Source: Aggregicoccus sp. 17bor-14
GTDB taxonomy: Bacteria; Myxococcota; Myxococcia; Myxococcales; Myxococcaceae
DNA: 64,000 bases
Reading direction: 5' to 3'
Assembly (NCBI RefSeq): GCF_009659535.1
Contig: NZ_VJZZ01000019.1
Coordinates: forward strand, 1 to 64,000
Shown here: positions 50,826 through 60,559 of the stretch, in pieces
Layout of the letters: each line of letters begins with the position of its first letter
Position numbering within the stretch: the first letter of the stretch is position 1
Notes under the pieces: model-generated
Database searches by the model: none
What the model saw: the letters and a program-made list of their open reading frames with translations, nothing else
What the model was told of the DNA's origin: nothing
Position numbers and translations under genes: made by a program

Positions 50826-52961
50826 CTAGCGCCCCGAGCGCCAGCGCAGCCCCAGGCGGAACATCCGCGGCGCGCCCACGGTGTCCACGCCCGCGCGGCC
50901 CACGAGGTACTCGCGGTCGAAGAGGTTCTCCACCGCGCCGAACAGCTCGAGCCCGCGGTAGAGCCTGCGCCCCAGCGACAGGTCCACCAGCGCCACGCCG
51001 CCCATGCCGGACTCGTTGAGGTCGTCCTCGAACTGCGGCCCCGTCACGCGCAGCTGCGCGGTGGCGGTGACGAGGCGCGGGTCGTCGAAGGCGAGCTGCA
51101 GCGTGGCGCGGTGGCGCGGGTCCTGCGGGAGCTCCTTGCCCACCAGCGCCTCGTTGCCCGGTGCCTCCAGCACGCGCGAGTCCACGAAGGTGTACGCGGC
51201 GAGCGCCGTCCACACGCGCAGGAAGCGCGCCTCGGCGCCCAGCTCCACGCCCTGCACGCGCGCGGCCCCCAGGTTCTGGCGCTGGCGCGTGCTGCCGTCC
51301 GGCAGGGGCTCGGCGAGGGTGACGTTGGTGATGGGGTCCTCCAGGCGGTTCCAGAAGCCCGTGGCCCGCAGGGTGAGGAGCGCGAGCGGCTGCAGCTCCG
51401 CGCCCGCCTCCGCGCCGACCAGCCGCTCGGCGCGCAGGGCGTCGTTCGCCGCGGTGAGCACCGTGCCCACCTGGAAGGGACGGTAGAGCTCGTTGAGGGT
51501 GGGCGCGCGGAAGGCTCGGTACGCCGAGGCCCGCAGGCGCAGCGGCTCCGCCACGTGCACCAGCACGCCCACGCGCGGGCTGAGCTGCGACTCGCCGCGG
51601 TCCTCGAAGGCGGTGTGCGCGCTGTCGCCCGCGCGCGTGGTGAGGGTGCGCTCGCCCTGCAGGTTGCGCCAGCTGTCCACCCGCAGCGCGGCGCTCAGCT
51701 GCACGCGCTCGGTGGGCGCGTAGAGGTCCTGTAGGAACACGCCGCCGAAGAGCTGCGTGCCGCCGGCATCGCGCGCCACCGTGGCGTCCGGTGCGCTGCC
51801 CGGCGGCAGCAGCGTCTCCTCGGAGTGGCCCGCGATGCGGCGGAGGTCCAGCCCCGCCGCCACCTCGTGCGTGCCACCCAGCTGCGCTGCGGGCGCCGTC
51901 CACACGAGGCTCACACCCTCGTCGTCCGTGGGCACGCGCTGCTCGGCCGAGAGGCTCTCGCTCGCGCGTCCCGGCGCGAGCCGCGCCCGCTCCTGCTCGA
52001 AGCGCTGCACGTGCCCGAACAGCTGCAGCGCGAGCTGCCCCGCGCCCCCCGTGTCCAACTTCGCCCCCCCACCCCAGGTGCCCACCCGCACGCGCGCGTT
52101 GGTGTACTGCGTGCCGCCGTCCTGGCGCTCCTGGAAGAAGCCCGCGCGCGCATTGAGCGTGAGGGCCTGCGAGGCGGGCGCCTCGAGCTGCGCGTTGAGC
52201 GTGGTGTGGGTGCCGCCCGCGTCCGAGTCCACCGCGCCGCGCTGGGACGGAGCCACCACCGGGTAGCCCTGGCTGGTGAGGCCTTCCGTTTCCACGCCCA
52301 GGCCCACCTTGCCGAGCCTCCCCGTGGCGCGCGCCGCGAGGAAGCCCGTGCCGAAGCGGCCCACGCTCAGCTCGCCGTCGAGCGTGCTCTCGGTGAGGGG
52401 CCGCGAGACGAGCTGTACCACGCCGCCCATCGCGCTGCTCCCGTACAGCGCGGAGCCTCCGCCCGGGGCCACCTCGATGCGCTGCAGGCCGAGCCGCGGC
52501 AGCGCGCGCCAGTACACCCAGCCGCCGAAGGGGTCGTTCACCGGCACGCCGTCCAGCAGCACGAGGCTGCGCGACACGCCCGAGGGGCCGACGCCGCGCA
52601 GGTTCAGCCCCTGCGCGCTCGGGTCCGAGACGAGGCTGCTGTTGCGCCGGAAGGTCGCGACGGAGGGCAGGGTGCGCAGCAGGGCGTCGGTGGTGAGGGT
52701 GGGGCTGCGCTCGAGCTCCTCGCGCGGCAGCACGGTGACGGTGCCCGGCACGTCGCGCGCGGGGCGCGGCAGGCGCGTCGCGGTGACGGTGGTGCCGAGC
52801 GAGGGCTCTGCGTCAGGCGAAGCGCTCGCCGGGTCCTCCCCCTCCCCCTGGGAGCGGGTCGGGGTGAGAGTGCCGGGCGAAGCTGCGTCACCCTCCTGCG
52901 CGTGCGCCTGCGTCGCGCCCAAGAGCGCCAGCACCGCCACGAACCCGCGGCTCCACGTCAC
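50826..52961 (-). CDS. TonB-dependent outer-membrane receptor (BtuB/vitamin-type)
   Basis: A 711-residue receptor. A signal peptide (VAVLALLGATQAHAQ) is followed by a segment encoded partly by a REP-like repeat (LTPTRSQGEGED, near residues 31-43). The TonB box candidate TTVTATRLPR is next, then the plug (ELERSPTLTTDALLRTLPSV, then GVGPSGVSRSLVLLDGVPVN and YGSSAMGGVVQLVSRP). The barrel ends with VGAPRMFRLGLRWRSGR. Transport is energised by TonB; ligand candidates such as cobalamin or iron complexes cannot be told apart here. GTG 52961 follows GGAGGCCTC. A decayed cytochrome gene lies upstream. It is convergent with the unassigned module. Confidence 0.9.
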   Translation of the reverse strand: MTWSRGFVAVLALLGATQAHAQEGDAASPGTLTPTRSQGEGEDPASASPDAEPSLGTTVTATRLPRPARDVPGTVTVLPREELERSPTLTTDALLRTLPSVATFRRNSSLVSDPSAQGLNLRGVGPSGVSRSLVLLDGVPVNDPFGGWVYWRALPRLGLQRIEVAPGGGSALYGSSAMGGVVQLVSRPLTESTLDGELSVGRFGTGFLAARATGRLGKVGLGVETEGLTSQGYPVVAPSQRGAVDSDAGGTHTTLNAQLEAPASQALTLNARAGFFQERQDGGTQYTNARVRVGTWGGGAKLDTGGAGQLALQLFGHVQRFEQERARLAPGRASESLSAEQRVPTDDEGVSLVWTAPAAQLGGTHEVAAGLDLRRIAGHSEETLLPPGSAPDATVARDAGGTQLFGGVFLQDLYAPTERVQLSAALRVDSWRNLQGERTLTTRAGDSAHTAFEDRGESQLSPRVGVLVHVAEPLRLRASAYRAFRAPTLNELYRPFQVGTVLTAANDALRAERLVGAEAGAELQPLALLTLRATGFWNRLEDPITNVTLAEPLPDGSTRQRQNLGAARVQGVELGAEARFLRVWTALAAYTFVDSRVLEAPGNEALVGKELPQDPRHRATLQLAFDDPRLVTATAQLRVTGPQFEDDLNESGMGGVALVDLSLGRRLYRGLELFGAVENLFDREYLVGRAGVDTVGAPRMFRLGLRWRSGR
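52834..52870 (-). repeat. REP-like repeat, copy C, inside a receptor coding sequence
   Basis: A copy of the dispersed sequence, CCTCCCCCTGGGAGCGGGTCGGGG-like, lies within the receptor gene. It keeps the frame and encodes the spacer just after the signal peptide. Two further copies lie in intergenic positions (29021, 35833), and a half-copy lies at 52976. Confidence 0.6.
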
Positions 52962-52975
52962 ACGAGGCCTCCAGC

Positions 52976-52996
52976 TCTTCTCCCAGAGGGAGAGGG
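52976..52996. repeat. REP-like repeat, partial copy D
   Basis: The sequence CTTCTCCCAGAGGGAGAGGG lies just before the receptor gene's start and is half of the dispersed hairpin repeat. Confidence 0.45.
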
Positions 52997-53004
52997 GACA
53001 TTGC

Positions 53005-53240
53005 TCACAGCGTGTACAAATACGCGACGATGTGGCGCGCGTCCTCGTCCGGGAGGTTCATGTCAGGCATGCCACTGTCGGGCACTGCCTCCTGCTTGTG
53101 CTGGCTCCACTGCAGCAGGTTGTCCGGGCTGTTGCTCAGCACCCGCGAGATGGCCGTGCTGCCCGAGCGGGCGGGCGCTCACCCACGAAGCGGGTAAAGA
53201 GTCCCCGGCCCGTCTCGGCATCGCGCACGGTGAGGTCGTC
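53005..53240 (-). pseudogene. frameshifted remnant of a c-type cytochrome
   Basis: On the minus strand, the frame that ends at 53005 reads PDNLLQWSQHKQEAVPDSG then MPDMNLPDEDARHIVAYLY and TL, which is a classic cytochrome c C-terminus with a Met ligand candidate and a final helix. The preceding sequence, reading TVRDAETGRGLFTRFVGERP, lies in a different frame that terminates at about 53136; the join is near 53160. No CxxCH haem-binding site is found. A frameshift and loss of the N-terminal part fit a pseudogene. A sequencing error is the alternative. Confidence 0.5.
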
Positions 53241-53852
53241 GGAGGTCTCGTCGCTCACGTCCACGCGCACGCCGCGCGCCGCCGGGTCGGGTGTAAGCGT
53301 CGCGACCTCCGCATGCAGGGCGTCCGAGAGTGGCGCGAGACCCACGGCATCGAGGAGGAGAGGCCGGGGAGGGGACGGAGCTTCTCGGGGTGGGTAAAGC
53401 CGTCCACTGCCGCGAGACGCCAGTCTCGAAAGGAGATGCCCCTCCCGGGCGCGGACCGGCGCGCGATGCAAAAAGGTAAAATCCTATTTTACGTTTTTGC
53501 GCGCCGCAGCCGTCCGCTCCCGAGGGGGCCCGCACGAAGGGTGAAGCCTCCGCCGGAGCTGGGAGGCCCGCGCGGAGAACTGACGTTTCGTTCCACGCAG
53601 GGACCGGGCTGAAGTGAAGCTTCATTCCAGGCGGGCGTGCGCGGGCGCGGACGCCCGCGTGTCACCCCTGAGCGCTGCGGACCGGCGGTGCCCTCCCGCG
53701 TAGGACCGCAGCGGCTCGTCACCCTTCCGGTCCTGACGCCCCTTCCTGCTGCTGCGGGGTGCACTCCTCGCAGTGCGCACTCGCGTCGAGTAGACGGTAG
53801 GAGGCGGGCGCGCTTCGCGCATCCCTCTCATGACGCGTCATGGAGCCCTCCG
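53241..53852. other. non-coding stretch with decayed sequence and AT-rich island
   Basis: About 610 bases between the cytochrome remnant and the AgmX-like lipoprotein hold no convincing gene. The upstream part reads as low-quality fragments of a secreted protein. The middle has an AT-rich palindrome (53468-53496). A loosely repeated pair, near TGACGTTTCGTTCCACGC and TGAAGCTTCATTCCAGGC, lies at about 53580 and 53616. Nothing else is recognised. Confidence 0.5.
53468..53496. repeat. AT-rich palindrome in a GC-rich region
   Basis: AAAAAGGTAAAAT at 53468-53480 and ATTTTACGTTTTT at 53484-53496 pair in 12 of 13 positions, with loop CCT. The island is about 80 percent AT, very unlike its surroundings. 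It could be a factor-binding site, an integration or recombination site, or part of an inactive promoter/terminator. Confidence 0.7.
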
Positions 53853-54335
53853 GTGCGACGACTGCCTCGCTGGACCTGTGCTGCCGTACTGCTCGTGACC
53901 GCCTGCGTCCGCTCCGCTCCGCGCGAGGAGCGCATGGCGGAGCCGCCAACGGCCGAGTGCGCCGAGCTGCCAGCGGAGAGGGATGTGCCGCACCTGCCCG
54001 ACGGAGGTCTGGATGAGGCGGCGGCGGCCGACGCGGGCTTCGGCTGGATGGACAAGGAGGACATCCGCCGAACGGCTCGCGCCCACCTCGGCGAGGTGCA
54101 CAGCTGCTCCGACCAGCTCGAGGTGCGAGGGACGCCTTTCATCGGACGTATCGCAGTCCGCTTCGTCATCGGCAACGAGGGAGACGTCTGTGCTGCGAGG
54201 ATTGCTGAAGCGAAGCCTTCGCAGCCGCTGCTCGAGCAGTGCCTCGTGCAGGCCGCACGAGGCTGGCGTTTCCCCCGGCCGAATGGGCCAGGCTCCGTGA
54301 CGGTGACCTACCCGTTCGTCTTCGGTGCTCCGTGA
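53853..54335 (+). CDS. AgmX/PglI-type lipoprotein (TonB-C-like)
   Basis: A 160-residue lipoprotein. The start is GTG 53853 and the lipobox is LLVTAC at residues 14-19. After a charged linker rich in Glu, Ala and Asp, the C-terminal domain begins DIRRTARAHLGEVHSCSDQL and includes GRIAVRFVIGNEGDVCAARI and the end RGWRFPRPNGPGSVTVTYPF. This is the AgmX/PglI C-terminal domain, a TonB-like fold found in myxobacterial gliding-motility and polysaccharide-related proteins. Several cysteines (Cys and Cys within SC..., VC...) are conserved in this group. No other motility gene is visible. Confidence 0.85.
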   Translation: MRRLPRWTCAAVLLVTACVRSAPREERMAEPPTAECAELPAERDVPHLPDGGLDEAAAADAGFGWMDKEDIRRTARAHLGEVHSCSDQLEVRGTPFIGRIAVRFVIGNEGDVCAARIAEAKPSQPLLEQCLVQAARGWRFPRPNGPGSVTVTYPFVFGAP

Positions 54336-54374
54336 CCGGGCAGTGCCCGCTGAACCCCTGACACACACCTTGGG

Positions 54375-54455
54375 CTCCGCAGCTTCGAGGCCGTGACGGG
54401 CCCCAAGCCCGAGGGCTGGCTGGTGAAGACGCTGGGCCTGCTCAGCGCGTGGGCG
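54375..54455 (+). pseudogene. short remnant of a membrane protein N-terminus
   Basis: A fragment in the gap reads LRSFEAVTGPKPEGWLVKTL then GLLSAWALT, closely resembling the start of a conserved small membrane protein (EAVTGPK-x-x-WLVKT followed by a hydrophobic helix). It lacks a start codon and continues into the end of the thioredoxin gene on the opposite strand. It is best read as a truncated copy left by rearrangement. Confidence 0.4.
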
Positions 54456-54456
54456 C

Positions 54457-54834
54457 TCACGTCGCGGCGCGCTCGAGCGGTGGGCCCTTCTGCCCGCCCG
54501 GCAGGTGGTCGCGGATGACGCCGAGGAAGTACTCGCGCCCGTAGTACTGGGCCATGCGCCCCAGCTGCTTTCCGTCGCGGAAGAGGAAGAAGGTCGGAAT
54601 CCCGAACAGGCCGAAGCGCCGGGCGAGCTCCTCGTACGCGTAGGCATTCACCTTCACCACCCGCATCGGCGCTCCGTCCAGCTCGGCGAGCAGCGCGGGC
54701 TCGGCGGCGGCGAAGGCCTCGCAGTTGGGGCAGTCGGGTCCCCAGAAGTCCACCAGCACCAGCTCGCCGCGCGGCTCGAGGACGAGCGCGTCGAAGGTCT
54801 CGGGGGTCGCTTCGTAGCTCTTGGGATGCGCCAT
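54457..54834 (-). CDS. thioredoxin-like protein with CPNC active site
   Basis: A 125-residue thioredoxin-fold protein. The active-site segment is FWGPDCPNCEAF with Cys35 and Cys38, an unusual WGPDCPNC instead of WCGPC, so a reductant or oxidant role different from bulk thioredoxin is likely. The cis-Pro is present in FGIPTFFLF. No signal peptide is seen, so it is cytoplasmic. The ATG at 54834 was chosen; the frame extends 46 codons upstream with no thioredoxin features. Its stop is next to a membrane-protein remnant on the other strand. Confidence 0.85.
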   Translation of the reverse strand: MAHPKSYEATPETFDALVLEPRGELVLVDFWGPDCPNCEAFAAAEPALLAELDGAPMRVVKVNAYAYEELARRFGLFGIPTFFLFRDGKQLGRMAQYYGREYFLGVIRDHLPGGQKGPPLERAAT

Positions 54835-55003
54835 GCGCGCTCGGATGCGCGCAGCGCCCGCCCGTCGCACCGCCGCTGCGCTCGCGCGTCCCGCTCCGTC
54901 CGGCAGGGGAGCTGGCAGGCTGTCAGCGGCCCCGGACGGGCGGGGCCGCGGCAGCGCGCGTGGCATTGCCACCCGAGATGCCGCGGCGGCAGCGGCGCTC
55001 CCA

Positions 55004-55279
55004 CTAGCCCTCGGGCAGCTCGTCCGGGCGGATGGGGTGGATGCGCTCGTGGGACTGCACCGTCAGCTCGCGGTCCTCGTCCTCGTCCGAGTCCCCGAAG
55101 GTGAACTCGCGGATCTGGTCCGGGAGGATGTCCCGGAACTCGGGCTCCTCCTCGAGCGGGGGCGTGGCCGCGAGGTCCTGGTCGGTGATGTTGATCTCCT
55201 CCTGCCCGCTCTCCGGGTCCACGTGTCGCCGGCTGGTGGACTCACCGACATCCTCGGAACCCATCTTCCTGAATCGCAT
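55004..55279 (-). CDS. acidic hypothetical protein, 91 aa
   Basis: A 91-residue strongly acidic protein (SDEDEDRELTVQ) starting MRFRKMGSEDVGESTSRRHV and rich in Glu and Asp in the middle. AGGAGGCGC precedes the ATG. It could be a small regulatory or nucleic-acid-mimicking protein, but nothing confirms that. It lies 169 bases from the thioredoxin gene. Confidence 0.65.
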   Translation of the reverse strand: MRFRKMGSEDVGESTSRRHVDPESGQEEINITDQDLAATPPLEEEPEFRDILPDQIREFTFGDSDEDEDRELTVQSHERIHPIRPDELPEG

Positions 55280-55403
55280 GGCGCCTCCTGTGCGCGTGTT
55301 CCCATCCCTGTGAGGACAACAGCCTTCAGGGGTGAGGGTGCGGAGGCAGAGGGGCTGCGGCAAGGAAGAGCCCGGCTGCCTGCCCGGGGGCCGCGCCCAG
55401 CCC

Positions 55404-56081
55404 TCAGCGCCGCTGGGGCGGCGGCGTGCGGCCGGTGGGGAAGGCGGGCTCGGCGTGCAAGAGCACCATGGCGAGCGCGAGCGGGCGGCTGACCAGCTCG
55501 CGCAGCGCGTAGCGGCGCGTGCCCTGGCGCCCCTCGTCCGCCGCGACGCCCCAGGCCTCCACGCCGATGGAGTTGGCGATGAAGAGCGCGCGCGGCAGGT
55601 GGAAGGCCTGCGTCACCAGCAGGGCGCGGCGCACCTCGAAGACGCGGTGGGCGCGCACGCAGCTGTCGTAGGTGGAGAGCCCCGCGAAGTCCGCCTCGAC
55701 GTCCGCCTCGGGCACGCCGCGCGCGCGCACGTACGCCACCATGGCGCGCGTCTCGTCGTGGCGCCGGTCGCTGTTGTCCCCGCTCACCAGCAGCCGCTTC
55801 ACCTTGCCGCTGCGGTACAGCTCCACCGCCTTGTCCAGGCGCTCGGCGAGCACCGGCGAGGGCTCGCGCACGGCGGCCAGCCCCGCGCCGAACACCAGCG
55901 CCACGGGCGCCTCGGGCGCGCGCGCGGCCGGCAGGATGCGCCCGCGGTAGCGCAGGCTCACGTAGAGCGAGGCGCCGAGCGAGAGCACGACGCACAGGAG
56001 CAGCACCCGCACGAGCGCGCGCACGAGCCCGCGCGCCACCCGCCCCGCCACACCCGCCCGCTCACGCCCCTTCACGGCCAC
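55404..56081 (-). CDS. SanA/YdcF-like DUF218 envelope protein
   Basis: A 225-residue protein with one N-terminal membrane helix (ALVRVLLLCVVLSLGASLYV) and a DUF218 domain: VALVFGAGLAAVREPSPVLA, LLVSGDNSDRRHDETRAMV, AGLSTYDSCVRA and TQAFHLPRALF. SanA-like members maintain the envelope barrier against large antibiotics such as vancomycin; YdcF-like ones bind nucleotides. The start is GTG 56081 or the GTG at 56075, two codons later; the choice is open. No close neighbours on the same strand suggest an operon. Confidence 0.88.
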   Translation of the reverse strand: MAVKGRERAGVAGRVARGLVRALVRVLLLCVVLSLGASLYVSLRYRGRILPAARAPEAPVALVFGAGLAAVREPSPVLAERLDKAVELYRSGKVKRLLVSGDNSDRRHDETRAMVAYVRARGVPEADVEADFAGLSTYDSCVRAHRVFEVRRALLVTQAFHLPRALFIANSIGVEAWGVAADEGRQGTRRYALRELVSRPLALAMVLLHAEPAFPTGRTPPPQRR

Positions 56082-56169
56082 CTGCGCTCACCCCTTCGCG
56101 TCTCGCCAGAGGGGGCCATCTTGGCGCGCGCGGGGGCCGCTGAGAACCGTTTCTCCGCCTGCCTGGCTG

Positions 56170-56601
56170 CTACGGATGCGCGGGCTGGGCCTCGGCCGGG
56201 GCGCCCGCGGCCTTGAGCGCGTGGCGCTCGATCATCTCGAGCAGCTGGCGCGGGTCCACCGGCTTCTTGAGGAAGGCCGCGACGCCGTAGTTCGCGCCGT
56301 ACACCGCCAGATCGCGCGCGTTCATCACCGCCATGCCGGCCGAGACGATGACGATGGGCACCTCCTGCAGCGCCTCGCTCGCCTTGCGCACGTTGAGCAG
56401 CTTGTGCCCGTCCATGATCGGCATCGCCATGTCCAGGAGCACCAGCGCGGGGCGCGGCCCGCGGGTGAGCGCGTCGAGCGCCTGCTTGCCGTTCGCCGCG
56501 CAGCTCACGGAGAGCCCCTGCAGCTCGAGGAAGCCGGCGAGCGAGTCGCGGATGTCGGGGTCGTCTTCGACGACGAGGATGGGGCCTGCCAGCGGAGACA
56601 T
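56170..56601 (-). CDS. single-domain response regulator
   Basis: A 143-residue stand-alone receiver: ILVVEDDPDIRD, phospho-acceptor Asp in LVLLDMAMPIMDGHK, VIVSAGM and Lys in FLKKPVDPRQL. GGAGTCCCC precedes the ATG. A divergent atpG promoter lies upstream. There is no output domain, and no kinase lies next to it. Confidence 0.9.
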   Translation of the reverse strand: MSPLAGPILVVEDDPDIRDSLAGFLELQGLSVSCAANGKQALDALTRGPRPALVLLDMAMPIMDGHKLLNVRKASEALQEVPIVIVSAGMAVMNARDLAVYGANYGVAAFLKKPVDPRQLLEMIERHALKAAGAPAEAQPAHP

Positions 56602-56735
56602 GGGGACTCCAGGGCGTCCAGAGAGGTGCATGTAGGCTAGGGTCGCCCCCCGGGCTGCACCACCGCCCCCGCCCGGCGCGCGCGCTGCCTCGGCCCCCTG
56701 CCTGCTGCCCATTAGCAAAGCTGCGAAGGCGCGGG

Positions 56736-56764
56736 TTGACCCCAGCGGGGCCCACCTGTAGAAC
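56736..56764 (+). promoter_or_regulatory. sigma-70-like promoter of atpG
   Basis: TTGACC at 56736-56741 and TAGAAC at 56759-56764 are separated by 17 bases, giving five and four matches to consensus. Transcription would start near 56771, 65 bases before the atpG ATG. It is the clearest housekeeping promoter in the window. Confidence 0.6.
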
Positions 56765-56835
56765 GCGCGCGATTTTGGCAAGCGCGGAAGAAGCCTCAGG
56801 CAAGCCCGCGTTTTCACAGGACCAACGGGGTTCCC

Positions 56836-57753
56836 ATGGCGTCCCTACGCGACATTCGTAAGCGCATCCGCTCGGTGAAGAACACGAAGCAGATCACCAA
56901 GGCGATGAAGATGGTGGCCGCCGCGAAGCTGCGCAAGGCGCAGGACGCGATCATCGCGGCGCGCCCCTACGCGCAGACGCTGGATCAGATCATCGGCGAC
57001 CTGGTGGCCCGCTCGGGCGACGAGGCGCTGGCCCACCCGCTGCTCACCCAGCGCCCCGCGCGCCGCGTGGAGCTGGTGGTGCTCACGAGCGACCGCGGCC
57101 TCGCCGGCGGCTTCAACTCGAACGTGATCCGCCGCACCAGCCGCTTCCTCAACGAGAACGGCCGCGACCTCGAGCGCATCGAGCTCGCCACGGTAGGCCG
57201 CAAGGGCCACGACTTCTTCCGCAACCGCGGCACGCCCATCCGCAAGGACTTCCCGGGCCTCTACGCGAAGCTCAACTACCGGCTCGCCGCGGACATCGCC
57301 GAGGAGTTCAGCGCGAACTTCCTCAACGGCGAGGTGGACGCGGTGTACCTCGTGTACAACCAGTTCGGCTCCGCGATCAGCCAGACGGTGACGCTCGAGC
57401 AGGTGCTGCCGCTGCAGACGCTCGCGGCCCCCGCCGCCGCCCAGGCCGCCACCGCGCCCGGCGCCGCCACGCAGACCGCGCCCGCGCGCAACCTGGTGGA
57501 CTTCAAGTACGAGCCGGACCGCCAGTCCGTGCTCGACCGGCTGGTCCCGCAGGCGGTGGCCATCAAGGTCTACCGCGCGCTGCTGGAGAGCGTGGCGAGC
57601 GAGCACGGCGCGCGCATGAGCGCCATGGAGAACGCGACCACCAACGCCACCGACATGATCAGCTCCCTCACCCTGGTCTACAACCGCACCCGCCAGGCGG
57701 TGATCACCAAGGAGCTGATGGAGATCGTGTCCGGCGCCGAGGCGCTCAAGTAG
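56836..57753 (+). CDS. atpG: ATP synthase gamma subunit
   Basis: A 305-residue F1 gamma chain, the central rotating stalk of ATP synthase. The start [20 protein letters not shown] and the long C-terminal helix ([20 protein letters not shown]) are the hallmark of AtpG. An Ala/Thr/Pro-rich insert covers residues about 197-218, in the variable loop of the globular part. No ATP synthase gene lies upstream in the window: a divergent response regulator precedes it, so atpA and atpH are elsewhere or split off. The beta subunit follows after 65 bases. Confidence 0.97.
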   Translation: MASLRDIRKRIRSVKNTKQITKAMKMVAAAKLRKAQDAIIAARPYAQTLDQIIGDLVARSGDEALAHPLLTQRPARRVELVVLTSDRGLAGGFNSNVIRRTSRFLNENGRDLERIELATVGRKGHDFFRNRGTPIRKDFPGLYAKLNYRLAADIAEEFSANFLNGEVDAVYLVYNQFGSAISQTVTLEQVLPLQTLAAPAAAQAATAPGAATQTAPARNLVDFKYEPDRQSVLDRLVPQAVAIKVYRALLESVASEHGARMSAMENATTNATDMISSLTLVYNRTRQAVITKELMEIVSGAEALK

Positions 57754-57767
57754 TTGACCCTTCTGAA

Positions 57768-59261
<1,494 letters not shown>

Positions 59262-59277
59262 TCGCTCCCGCCTGACC

Positions 59278-59847
59278 GTGCTCACCCGGCTCACGCTCGT
59301 CGCCGCAGTGCTGCTGCTCGCACTGCCCGCCCCGGCCCAGACGGCCGGGGCGGCGCCGCGCGCGAGCCGCGCCCGGGTGAGCGCGAACGGGCTGTACACC
59401 GTGCGCCTGGTGGAGACGGCGCCGGGGCAGTGCCGGCTGGAGGTGGGCAGCGACGCGCCCCAGGGCAGCTGGAGCGTGGAGCGCTGCGTGGGCAGCGCGG
59501 ACGACCTCTACTTCGTGGCCAACGACGGCGCGACGGTGTGGGTGCTGCGGCCGCTCGCGGAGAAGCCGGCGGGCACGGAGCAGCAGCACGTGAAGAAGGG
59601 CAAGGCGCCCGCGTGGGCGGCCGCCCGGGTGGCGTGGGAGGTGGTGCGGCCGGGGGAGCTGCGGCAGGAGCTGCGGCTCTCGGGGCTGGTGCCCACGAAG
59701 AGGCTCTCCGAGGTGCGGCAGTTCCGCGCGCACTTCGGCTGGCTCGAGGGCACGCTGGGCATCCCCGGCAAGGGCCCGCGCCTCACGGACGCGGGCGAGG
59801 TGGAGTTCGAGACGGTGGACGGCAAGACCCACCGCCTGAAGTTCTAG
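59278..59847 (+). CDS. secreted unknown protein inserted in the atp cluster
   Basis: A 189-residue protein starting GTG 59278, 16 bases after the atpD stop. A signal peptide (TLVAAVLLLALPAPAQ) precedes a strand-rich domain (GLYTVRLVETAPGQCRLEVG, SADDLYFVANDGATVWVLRP). The two cysteines could form a disulfide. The final part reads AGEVEFETVDGKTHRLKF. Nothing relates it to ATP synthase. Its location between atpD and atpC is unusual and suggests co-transcription. I do not recognise its family. Confidence 0.8.
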   Translation: MLTRLTLVAAVLLLALPAPAQTAGAAPRASRARVSANGLYTVRLVETAPGQCRLEVGSDAPQGSWSVERCVGSADDLYFVANDGATVWVLRPLAEKPAGTEQQHVKKGKAPAWAAARVAWEVVRPGELRQELRLSGLVPTKRLSEVRQFRAHFGWLEGTLGIPGKGPRLTDAGEVEFETVDGKTHRLKF

Positions 59848-59888
59848 AGACGTTCCCAGAGATTTCGAAGCACGGAAGGAAAGCCGCG

Positions 59889-60293
59889 ATGGCCAAGCTG
59901 ACGGTCGAGATTGTCACCCCCGAGAAGCGCGTGCTGTCCGTGCAGGCGGACGAGGCGGTCGTCCCCGGCGCGCAGGGCCTGTTCGGCGTGCGCCCCGGCC
60001 ACACGCCCTTCCTCAGCCTGATGGAGCCCGGCGTGCTCACCCTCACCGAGAGCGGGCGGCGCGACAGCTACTTCGTCGCCGGCGGCTTCGTGGAGGTGGG
60101 TGACGACCGCGTGCTGGTGCTCGCGGACGCCGCCGAGCAGGTGAGCGGCATCGACGTGGAGGCGGCGCGCCGCCGGATGAGCGACGCGCAGGAGCGGCTC
60201 AAGGGCCTCTCCAGCGACGACGCGCGCTTCCACGTGGAGGCGGCTGCCGTGCGCCGCGAGACCGCGCGCATCGCGGCGGCCGGCACGCGCTAG
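59889..60293 (+). CDS. atpC: ATP synthase epsilon subunit
   Basis: A 134-residue F1 epsilon chain. The start AKLTVEIVTPEKRVLSVQAD and GLFGVRPGHTPFLSLMEPGV are the family signature for the N-terminal beta-sandwich. The C-terminal two-helix part (VEAARRRMSDAQERLKG) is complete. It inhibits and links F1 to the rotor. GGAAGGAAAG precedes the ATG. It lies 41 bases after the unknown secreted gene. Confidence 0.97.
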   Translation: MAKLTVEIVTPEKRVLSVQADEAVVPGAQGLFGVRPGHTPFLSLMEPGVLTLTESGRRDSYFVAGGFVEVGDDRVLVLADAAEQVSGIDVEAARRRMSDAQERLKGLSSDDARFHVEAAAVRRETARIAAAGTR

Positions 60294-60301
60294 GCCTCGC
60301 C

Positions 60302-60559
60302 GTGGCATCGCCCCTCTTCGAGCTCTTCCACCTCATCTCGGATCCGCCGAGCGCGAAGGCCCGCCTGTACGTGGTGGACCACGCGCTCGAGGACCGGGTG
60401 CGCTTCCGCAACCTCACCTATCCCGAGGTGGAGGCGGACTTCCGCGCGCGCGGCGGGCACAGCACGCCCGCGCTGTGGGACGGCACCGAGCTGCACCAGG
60501 GCGCCGAGGCCGTGGTCGCGCGGCTGCAGGCCGCGGTGAACCTCGGCCGCGACGGGTAG
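60302..60559 (+). CDS. glutaredoxin/GST-N-like small protein
   Basis: An 85-residue thioredoxin-fold protein: SPLFELFHLISDPPSAKARL, then LTYPEVEADFRARGGHSTPA, in which the motif TPAL is the cis-Pro loop of the GST/glutaredoxin fold. No CxxC is present, so it resembles the GST N-terminal type without a redox cysteine. GTG 60302 begins eight bases after the atpC stop, so it is probably the last gene of the atp operon. The 278 bases to the next gene hold nothing clear. Confidence 0.75.
   Translation: MASPLFELFHLISDPPSAKARLYVVDHALEDRVRFRNLTYPEVEADFRARGGHSTPALWDGTELHQGAEAVVARLQAAVNLGRDG

Noticed and set aside
53012-53197. A 61-codon plus-strand frame before the second receptor
   Set aside because: It is the antisense of the cytochrome c remnant, which reads meaningfully on the minus strand.
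54835-54972. Longer start for the thioredoxin-like protein
   Set aside because: The upstream residues are low-complexity Arg/Ala/Pro and do not resemble a signal peptide; the ATG at 54834 gives normal thioredoxin length.
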